NCBI GenBank assembly: GCA_025456165.1
Contig: JALOLI010000072.1
Coordinates: 1 to 6,540 of the forward strand
Length of the DNA: 6,540 bases
Direction: 5' to 3'
From: Acidimicrobiia bacterium
GTDB lineage: Bacteria > Actinomycetota > Acidimicrobiia > UBA5794 > UBA11373
Shown here: positions 1 to 5,637 of the stretch, one piece after another
Position numbering within the stretch: position 1 is the stretch's first letter
How the letters are laid out: every line of letters begins with the position of its first letter
Notes under the pieces: generated by a model
Database searches by the model: none
What the model saw: the letters and a program-made list of their open reading frames with translations, nothing else
Told to the model about the DNA's origin: nothing
Program-made: the position numbers and the translations under genes

Positions 1-2320
1 GCGCGCCGCCCACATCCCCTTCCCTCAGGCGGTGCCCAAGAAGGCGATCATCACCCGCAGCGGCAACGCCCCCTGCATGGACACCTGCCCGGCCGGGGTC
101 AAGCCCAGCGGCTACATCTCGCTGGTGCGGGCCGGCCGTTACGACGAGGCCTTCAAGCTGCACCTGGACGATGTGCCCCTGGTGGGGAGCCTGAGCCGGG
201 CCTGCTACGCCCCCTGCGAGGGCGATTGCACGCGCAGCGACATGGAGGGCCCGGTTCACATCCGGGCGATCAAGCGCTTCATGGTGGACCGGTACTACAC
301 CGGCCACCCCGAGCCCGAGTACGGCCCGCCCGAGATCCTGCTCGACACGCGCATCGCCATCGTGGGCTCGGGGCCGGCGGGCCTGACCGCGGCGTTCCAC
401 CTGGCCCGCCAGGGCCACCGGGTCACCGTGTTCGAAACCGACCCCATGCCCGGGGGCATGCTGCGCCACGGCATGCCCTCCTACCGCATGCCGCACGAGG
501 TGCTCGACCGGGACATCAAGAACGTCACCGCCCTGGGGGTGGAGATCCGCTGCAGCACCCCGGTGGAGTCGATCGCTTCGCTGAAAGAGCAAGGCTTCGA
601 CGCCGTGTTCGTGAGCGTGGGCAACCAGGTCCCTCGCATCATCCCCCTGCAGGGGCGCGACCTGGCCGACGTCACCGACTGCATGCAGTTCTTGCGAGAG
701 ACCAAGTGCGACCACCTGGAGATGCCCGACCTCGCCGGCCGCCACGTCGTGGTCCTCGGCGGCGGCAACGTCGCCCTCGACGTGGCCCGCTCGGCAGTCC
801 GCCTGGGCACGGCCAGCACCAGCATCCTCTGCCTCGAGGATCGGGAGCGCATGCCGGCCCACGCCTGGGAGGTGCAGGAGGCCGTGGAAGAGGGGGTTCG
901 CCTGGTCACCTCGGCTTCGGCGAAGACCTTGCTGACCGACGACGCCGGCCGGCCGCTGCTCGAGTACCTGGCGGTGGGGAGCATCGAGTTCTCCCCCCAG
1001 GGTCGCCTCATGGGCTTCAAGGTGGCCGAGGGCAGCGAGCGGCAAATCCCCGCCGACGTGGTGATCCTGGCCATCGGCCTGGCGCCGAGCACGGCGGCTT
1101 TCGCCGAGGAGCTGGAGCTGACCCCGCAGCGGACCATCCGCACCGACCCCGGGACCCTGCAGACCTCCGACCCGATGGTCTTCGCCGGCGGCGACGCCGT
1201 CCTCGGGCCCTCGATCATCGTGGAGGCGATGGGCCAGGGCCGTCGGGCGGCGCACTACATCGACGCCATGCTGCGGGGGCACTCCCCCATCGCCCGGTTC
1301 TGGGAGAAGCCCCCGGTGGTGGACAAGGCGGCACTGCTCAAGGCCGAGGAAGGGCACAGCTGGCTGCCGCCCTCGGCCCTGCGCCGGCGCGCTCCCCACG
1401 AGCGAGTGCAGAGCTTCGAGGCGTACGAAGAAGCGTTCACCGAAGCCGAGGCGCGAGAGGCCGCCAACCGATGCCTCAGCTGCGGCGGGTGTTCCCAATG
1501 CCAGGAGTGCGTGCGGGTCTGCCCCGCCGACTGCATCGACTTCACCATGCGCGACGAGCACCTGAGCCTCGAGGTGGGAGCCGTCATCGCGGCCACCGGC
1601 TACGAGATCCTGGACCCGGGGAAGAACCCCCTCCTCGGCTACGGCCGCTACCCCAACGTCATCTCGGGCCCGCAGATGGACCGGCTCCTGGCGCCCACCC
1701 GCCCGTTCAACACGGTGATGCGCCCCTCCGACGGCAAGGTGCCCGACAACATCGGCATCGTGCTCTGCAACGGCTCGCGCGATCACACGCTGGGCAACCC
1801 GCTCTGTTGCCGGATCGGCTGCATGTACTCGGCCAAGCACGCCCAACTGATCATGGGGGCCCTGCCCCTCGCCGACATCACGATCTATACCATCGATGCC
1901 CGGGCTTTCGGCAAGGGCTACGACGAGTTCTACGAGCAGTCCAAGGCCATGGGGGTGCAGTACGTCCGCGGCAAGGTGGCCCGCGTGGACGAGCAGCAGA
2001 ACGGCAACCTGCTGGTCCACTTCGAGAACCTGGCCGGTGGAGGCTTGCAGACCATGGAGCACGACCTGGTCGTCCTGACGGTGGGCCTCGTCCCGAACCC
2101 GGAGGTGCTGCGCCTCCTCAAGGGCGAGGAACTGGCGGTGGACGACTACTCGTACCCGCGGGAGCCGGACCCGATCGTGGAACCATCGCACACCAGCATC
2201 CCCGGCTTCCTGGTGGCGGGGTCGGTGATCGGGGCCCGCGACATCCCCGACACCGTGCTCCACGCCGGCGCTGCCGCTACCCAGGCCGCGGCCTACCTGG
2301 AGAGAGCGAGGGCCTTCTGA
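1..2320 (+). CDS. HdrA-type flavoprotein with inserted GltD-like NAD(P)H/FAD module (5' partial)
   Basis: Predicted cytoplasmic flavoprotein that exchanges electrons between NAD(P)H and the Hdr-like complex encoded downstream. The frame is open to the left edge (first full codon at nt 2; 772 residues visible, numbered from there). The GTG at nt 32 is not a credible start, because the residues before it (FPQAV, then PKK) match the PFPQAVP segment inside HdrA. Domains in order: a GltD/Fer4_20-type cysteine region (Cys 25, 29, 68, 72, 76); FAD-binding GSGPAG at 122-127; a pyridine-nucleotide fold with GGGNVA at 253-258; a second FAD contact GGD at 396-398; a seven-Cys ferredoxin motif at 491-511; then the HdrA C-terminal half, including a conserved Cys segment (Cys 589, 602, 603, 607) and a final DIPDTV motif. 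It ends without the usual HdrA C-terminal ferredoxin. Its stop overlaps the next start (TGATG). The HdrA/GltD fusion is clear; substrate and partners are inferred. Confidence 0.9.
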   Translation, partial: RAAHIPFPQAVPKKAIITRSGNAPCMDTCPAGVKPSGYISLVRAGRYDEAFKLHLDDVPLVGSLSRACYAPCEGDCTRSDMEGPVHIRAIKRFMVDRYYTGHPEPEYGPPEILLDTRIAIVGSGPAGLTAAFHLARQGHRVTVFETDPMPGGMLRHGMPSYRMPHEVLDRDIKNVTALGVEIRCSTPVESIASLKEQGFDAVFVSVGNQVPRIIPLQGRDLADVTDCMQFLRETKCDHLEMPDLAGRHVVVLGGGNVALDVARSAVRLGTASTSILCLEDRERMPAHAWEVQEAVEEGVRLVTSASAKTLLTDDAGRPLLEYLAVGSIEFSPQGRLMGFKVAEGSERQIPADVVILAIGLAPSTAAFAEELELTPQRTIRTDPGTLQTSDPMVFAGGDAVLGPSIIVEAMGQGRRAAHYIDAMLRGHSPIARFWEKPPVVDKAALLKAEEGHSWLPPSALRRRAPHERVQSFEAYEEAFTEAEAREAANRCLSCGGCSQCQECVRVCPADCIDFTMRDEHLSLEVGAVIAATGYEILDPGKNPLLGYGRYPNVISGPQMDRLLAPTRPFNTVMRPSDGKVPDNIGIVLCNGSRDHTLGNPLCCRIGCMYSAKHAQLIMGALPLADITIYTIDARAFGKGYDEFYEQSKAMGVQYVRGKVARVDEQQNGNLLVHFENLAGGGLQTMEHDLVVLTVGLVPNPEVLRLLKGEELAVDDYSYPREPDPIVEPSHTSIPGFLVAGSVIGARDIPDTVLHAGAAATQAAAYLERARAF
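2308..2312 (+). promoter_or_regulatory. Ribosome binding site of the second HdrA gene
   Basis: GAGGG lies inside the last codons of the upstream gene, 7 bases before the ATG at 2320. It supports that ATG as the start and reinitiation at the TGATG overlap. The reading frame stays open far upstream of this point, so the binding site and the stop/start overlap are what fix the start. Confidence 0.65.
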
Positions 2321-4107
2321 TGGCCGACGAGCCCCGTCCCGACCAGGGCGCCCCCGCCGAACCGGCGAAGCGCATCGGCGTGTTCGTCTGCCACTGCGGC
2401 GGCAACATCTCGGACTATGTGGACGTCGCCAAGGTGGCGGCCGAGGCGGCCGGCGAAGAGGGCGTGGTGGTTTCCAAGAACCATATGTTCACCTGTTCCG
2501 ACGCCGCCCAGCAGGAGATCATCGAGGACATCCGGAGCCAGGGCCTCGAGGCGCTGGTGATCGCCTCCTGCTCGCCCAAGCTCCACCAGTTGACCTTCCG
2601 CACCATGGCCGAGCGGGCCGGGATGAACCCCTACGAGTACGTGCAGGTGAACCTGCGGGAGCAGTGCTCCTGGGCCCACACCGACGACCGGGAAGGCGCC
2701 ACGACCAAGGGCACCTCCCTGGTCAAGGCCGGCGTCGCCAAGGCCTCGCTGAGCCGGCCGCTGCAGCCGCTGCGGGTGGACACGGTGCCGCGCGTCCTGG
2801 TGATCGGCGCCGGCGTGGCGGGCTTGCGGGCCGCCGTGGCCCTGGCCGACCTCGGCCTGGAGGTGCACATCGCCGAGCGGACCGAGCAGCCGGGCGGCGC
2901 CGTGCGGCGCTGGGCCGCCCTGGCCCCGGCGGGGCGGGCGGGGGCCGACATCGTGGCCGAGATCCTCGCCCGGGTGGAATCCCATCCCGGGATCACCCTC
3001 CACCTCGGGGCCGAACTGGCCGCCAAGGCCGGGAGCATCGGGGACTTCCACGTGAGGCTGGATGCCGAGGACGGCTCGGAGACCAAGCTCCACGTCGGGG
3101 CGATCGTGGTGGCAACCGGGTTCGACCACTACGCCCCCCGGCCGGGCGAGTTTGGCTACGGCATGGAGGGCGTGGTGACCCTCCCCGAGTTCCACGACGG
3201 CGTCGACCTCGACGGCGATGTGCTGACCTTCCGCGGCCGCCCGATCGGCTCGGTGGCCTTCATCTACTGCGTCGGCAGCCGCCAGGCGGAGAGCGAGACC
3301 TGCCCCGAGCCCAACGCCTGGTGCTCCCGCTACTGCTGCAAGGCCACCGCCCACCTGGGGGTCCGGATCGCCGCCCAGGAAGAGCGCGGCGGGCACCCGG
3401 TGGCCCAGTACCACCTCTACCGCGACATGCGCACTTACGGCCACGGCGAGGTGCTCTACGAGCGGGCCCGCCGCGGCGGCGCGCTCTTCCTCCGCTTCGC
3501 CGACGACGCCCCGCCCACGGTCGAGGAGGAGGGGGGCGCCCTCCTCGTGCGGGTGCGCGACGAGCTCACCGGAGGCGAGGAGCTGGAGATCCCCGCCGAC
3601 CTGGTCGTGCTGGTCACCGGCATGGTGCCCCGGGAGAACGCGCGCCTCGTCGAGGTGCTGAAGGTGCCGGTGGGCAGAGACGGTTTCTTCAACGAGATCC
3701 ACCTGAAGCTGCGGCCGGTGGAGACGATGATCGATGGGGTGTTCCTCGCCGGCACCGCCCAGGGGCCCAAGAGCATGGCCGAGAGCGTGGCGTCGGCCCT
3801 GGCCGCCGTCAGCAAGGCCGGGGCGCTGCTCAAGAAGGGCTTCGTGGACCTGGAGCCTCTTATCGCCCGGGTGAACACCGACCGCTGCACCTGGTGCGGG
3901 GAGTGCCTGAAGGCCTGCCCCTACAACGCGGTCCAGAAGATCTCGTGGGACACCAAGGAGATCGCCTACATCATCGGATCGCAGTGCAAGGGCGAGGGGG
4001 CCTGCGTGCCGGTGTGCCCCTACGACGCCCTGGACATCGAGGGGTTCACCGACGCCCAGATCACCGCGATGATCGATGCCGGCGCCCCGGTGCAGGTGGG
4101 CTCATGA
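2320..4107 (+). CDS. hdrA: Heterodisulfide reductase subunit A-like flavoprotein (HdrA)
   Basis: A 595-residue HdrA-family iron-sulfur flavoprotein, close to usual HdrA size (about 650) although an internal piece is absent. Expected role: cytoplasmic electron splitting or relay at FAD, feeding HdrC and HdrB. A Pro/Ala/Glu-rich leader of about 17 residues precedes the HdrA N-terminal domain (VFVCHCGGN; Cys 24, 26, 59, 84, 116). The FAD Rossmann motif GAGVAG is at 163-168, an ATGF motif follows, then a Cys-rich HdrA segment (Cys 317, 328, 335, 339, 340). The C-terminus is a ferredoxin domain: Cys 523, 526, 529, 533, then Cys 556, 562, 566 with Glu 559 where a fourth Cys is normal. The segment after the FAD motif lacks the NDC-type cysteines and inserted ferredoxin of methanogen HdrA. 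There are no membrane segments. Start ATG overlaps the previous stop; its stop overlaps the next start (ATGA). A QmoB-like role is an alternative. Family assignment is firm; exact electron path is inferred. Confidence 0.93.
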   Translation: MADEPRPDQGAPAEPAKRIGVFVCHCGGNISDYVDVAKVAAEAAGEEGVVVSKNHMFTCSDAAQQEIIEDIRSQGLEALVIASCSPKLHQLTFRTMAERAGMNPYEYVQVNLREQCSWAHTDDREGATTKGTSLVKAGVAKASLSRPLQPLRVDTVPRVLVIGAGVAGLRAAVALADLGLEVHIAERTEQPGGAVRRWAALAPAGRAGADIVAEILARVESHPGITLHLGAELAAKAGSIGDFHVRLDAEDGSETKLHVGAIVVATGFDHYAPRPGEFGYGMEGVVTLPEFHDGVDLDGDVLTFRGRPIGSVAFIYCVGSRQAESETCPEPNAWCSRYCCKATAHLGVRIAAQEERGGHPVAQYHLYRDMRTYGHGEVLYERARRGGALFLRFADDAPPTVEEEGGALLVRVRDELTGGEELEIPADLVVLVTGMVPRENARLVEVLKVPVGRDGFFNEIHLKLRPVETMIDGVFLAGTAQGPKSMAESVASALAAVSKAGALLKKGFVDLEPLIARVNTDRCTWCGECLKACPYNAVQKISWDTKEIAYIIGSQCKGEGACVPVCPYDALDIEGFTDAQITAMIDAGAPVQVGS

Positions 4108-4361
4108 GCCCCCGCCTCCGCTCCGAGATGCTGCGCGACGAGATGGTGATGCGCGATCGCATCGCGGCCCTGCTCCGCCCCGGCCCCCTCACCATCCCCG
4201 AGATTGCCGAACGGCTCGGGCAGCCTCCGCCCGAGGTGGTGTGCTGGGTGATGGCCATGCGCCGCTACGGCATGGTGGAGGAGCACGGCAAGGCCGACGC
4301 CGACGGGTACTTCGTGTATGCCCTCAGGGCCGGGGCCGCCGGGGAAGGAGGCGAGGCATGA
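4104..4361 (+). CDS. Small winged-helix-like protein inside the hdr operon
   Basis: An 85-residue protein of unknown function. It begins at the ATGA overlap with hdrA, with a GGTGGG-like binding site just upstream, and ends at an ATGA overlap with hdrC. The central part (about residues 15-70) reads as a winged helix: a helix (MRDRIAALL), a second helix after TIPE (IAERLG), a Pro, a recognition-like helix (EVVCWVMAMRRYG), and a two-stranded wing (MVEEHG ... YFVYAL). This resembles small MarR/ArsR-like folds. The tail is Gly/Ala/Glu-rich. It has one cysteine (in VVCWV), so it cannot hold an Fe-S cluster alone. Its place between hdrA and hdrC, coupled on both sides, suggests roughly stoichiometric synthesis with the complex. 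It may be a small accessory subunit or an operon regulator; the sequence does not decide. Gene reality is well supported by coupling and composition; fold is pattern-based. Confidence 0.82.
   Translation: MSPRLRSEMLRDEMVMRDRIAALLRPGPLTIPEIAERLGQPPPEVVCWVMAMRRYGMVEEHGKADADGYFVYALRAGAAGEGGEA
4345..4351 (+). promoter_or_regulatory. Ribosome binding site of hdrC
   Basis: AAGGAGG, a near-perfect Shine-Dalgarno sequence, lies 6 bases before the ATG at 4358. It supports that start over upstream in-frame codons. It sits within the 3' end of the winged-helix gene, so the two genes are coupled. Confidence 0.8.
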
Positions 4362-4654
4362 GGGTCTCCCCCGTGCTCGCCGCCGAGGTGAAGGGACTCG
4401 ATGGCTTCAACGCCTCCGCCTGCCTCAACTGCGGGGTCTGCACCGCGCTCTGCCCCCTGGGCTACGAGATCCTGCCCCGCAAGATGTTCCGCCTCGTCCT
4501 GCTGGGCCTCGAAGAGCGCCTCCAGGAGCACATCCCCCAGATCTACTCCTGCCTGCTGTGCCGCATGTGCGAGGCGAACTGCCCGGCCGGGGTGCACATA
4601 GCCGAGAACATCCGGGCCCTGCGCAGCGTCGTGGGCCGCCGTCACCTGAGCTGA
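4358..4654 (+). CDS. hdrC: Heterodisulfide reductase subunit C-like ferredoxin (HdrC)
   Basis: A 98-residue di-cluster ferredoxin of the HdrC type. Expected role: electron relay from the HdrA flavoprotein to the HdrB active-site protein in the cytoplasm. Two canonical [4Fe-4S] motifs are visible: Cys 22, 25, 28, 32 (CLNCGVCTALCP) and Cys 65, 68, 71, 75 (CLLCRMCEANCP), separated by a helical stretch with the YEILPRK segment typical of HdrC (Y-x-PR). After the second motif comes AGVHIAENIRALR, also family-like, and the protein stops soon after. Methanogen HdrC runs to about 185 residues, so this is a short version lacking most of the C-terminal region. Its ATG overlaps the previous stop and has a strong binding site. 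hdrB follows after 11 bases, the usual HdrC/HdrB pairing. GlpC/LutB-type ferredoxins are related alternatives, but the neighbours favour HdrC. Confidence 0.9.
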   Translation: MRVSPVLAAEVKGLDGFNASACLNCGVCTALCPLGYEILPRKMFRLVLLGLEERLQEHIPQIYSCLLCRMCEANCPAGVHIAENIRALRSVVGRRHLS

Positions 4655-4658
4655 GGAA
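4653..4658 (+). promoter_or_regulatory. Ribosome binding site of hdrB
   Basis: GAGGAA overlaps the hdrC stop codon and lies 7 bases before the ATG at 4666. The frame is open well upstream, so this site and the short gap after hdrC set the start of hdrB. Confidence 0.75.
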
Positions 4659-4665
4659 CCCGCCA

Positions 4666-5634
4666 ATGCCCCTGCCCACCGCCACCGTCCTCGGGATCCT
4701 CGGCGACAACCTGGCCCGCCGGGGCAGCGTTATGCCGCTGTCGGAGCGCCACGCCACTCGCTGGGCGAAGGGCCTGGGGCTGGCCAAGGGCGGGGACACG
4801 GTCATCTACACCGGCCACATGTATCAGTTGATCCCCTCGATCGACGCCATGGCCGGGCTGCTGGCCCGCCTGGAGGACTCCTGGGTGACCCGCCTGTTCG
4901 GCCTGGGACGGTTCGTCAACCGTTTCGTCAGCCTCACCTTCTTCATGCAACTGGTGGTCTCGCGCCGCAAGCGGGCGGAGTACGACGCCATGCTGCGCGA
5001 CATCGCCGGCCTCCTGCAGAAGGCCGGGGTCTCCTTCGGCTACCTGTACGGCGACGAGATGTACAGCGGCACCCTGGCCTACGACGAGGGCCTCGACGAC
5101 GCCTTTGCCCCCCACGCCCGTAGGGTGGCCGAGACCTTCCGGCGGCACGGGGTGCGCCGGGTGATCACGGTGGACCCCCACACGACCCACATGCTCCACG
5201 AGGTCTACCCCCGGTTCGTGCCCGGCTTCGACGTGGAAGTGCGGTCCTACCTGGAGGTGCTGGCCGAGGGCGCCGGGGGTGCCCCGACATCGGCCGACGG
5301 GGCCGTGGTCATCCACGACTCCTGCGTCTACGCCCGTTACGAGGGGATCGTCGAGGCGCCGCGCCTGCTGTTGCGCCGCGCCGGGGTCACGGTGGGCGAA
5401 CCCGTGCTGACGGGGAAGGCCACGCACTGCTGCGGGGGGCCGGTGGAGGTCCTCTTCCCCGGCGAGGCGCACCGCATCGCCCTGGAGCGGGTGGCACAAC
5501 TGACCAAGGTGGGGCGGCGGATCACCACGATGTGCCCCATCTGCCTGGTGAACCTGCGCAAGGCGGCCGGCGACGGCGCCGAGGTGCTGGACATCTCCCA
5601 GGTGCTGGCCGCCGCCGACGGCAGCCGCCCGTAG
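4666..5634 (+). CDS. hdrB: Heterodisulfide reductase subunit B-like CCG-domain protein (HdrB)
   Basis: A 322-residue protein of the HdrB/HdrD/LutA (CCG, cysteine-rich domain) family, slightly longer than typical HdrB (about 300). In HdrB this fold binds noncubane [4Fe-4S] clusters where heterodisulfide is reduced. Only the C-terminal CCG motif is intact: Cys 220, Cys 255-256 (HCCGG), Cys 290 and Cys 293 (CPIC). These are the only five cysteines in the protein. The N-terminal repeat keeps the fold pattern but not the ligands: YTGH at 48-51 where PGC is expected, DEMYSG at 130-135 where CCG is expected, and HTTH at 172-175 where CxxC is expected. One cluster is therefore predicted instead of two, as thought for DsrK-like members. 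The segment around 85-110 is moderately hydrophobic but is not a convincing membrane span. It is the last gene of the operon, 11 bases after hdrC and 3 bases from the convergent typA stop. The true substrate is unknown. Confidence 0.9.
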   Translation: MPLPTATVLGILGDNLARRGSVMPLSERHATRWAKGLGLAKGGDTVIYTGHMYQLIPSIDAMAGLLARLEDSWVTRLFGLGRFVNRFVSLTFFMQLVVSRRKRAEYDAMLRDIAGLLQKAGVSFGYLYGDEMYSGTLAYDEGLDDAFAPHARRVAETFRRHGVRRVITVDPHTTHMLHEVYPRFVPGFDVEVRSYLEVLAEGAGGAPTSADGAVVIHDSCVYARYEGIVEAPRLLLRRAGVTVGEPVLTGKATHCCGGPVEVLFPGEAHRIALERVAQLTKVGRRITTMCPICLVNLRKAAGDGAEVLDISQVLAAADGSRP

Positions 5635-5637
5635 GCC

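Noticed and set aside
32..34. GTG as start of the first gene
   Set aside because: The frame is open to the window edge and the residues before it match the interior PFPQAVP segment of HdrA, so the GTG is an internal Val codon.
226..2319. Long upstream extension of the second HdrA frame through the first gene
   Set aside because: Its translation is Arg/Pro/Gly-rich and of low complexity, in the shifted frame of a strongly matching HdrA/GltD gene. The ATG at 2320 with its binding site is the real start.
2293..3702. 469-codon open frame on the minus strand opposite hdrA
   Set aside because: It lies fully antisense to a clear HdrA gene and its translation is His/Gly/Ala-rich without any family motif, a common shadow in GC-rich DNA.
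2664..4103. Upstream extension of the winged-helix frame across hdrA
   Set aside because: Arg/Pro/Gly-rich shadow of hdrA. Only the part from the ATG at 4104 has normal composition and a coherent fold pattern.
4020..4286. Small minus-strand frames opposite the winged-helix gene
   Set aside because: They overlap the coupled plus-strand genes entirely and have shadow-like composition; the plus-strand reading has start/stop coupling and a fold pattern.
4642..5499. 285-codon open frame on the minus strand opposite hdrB
   Set aside because: Antisense to the CCG-domain gene, biased His/Val/Gly composition, no motif and no independent binding site.
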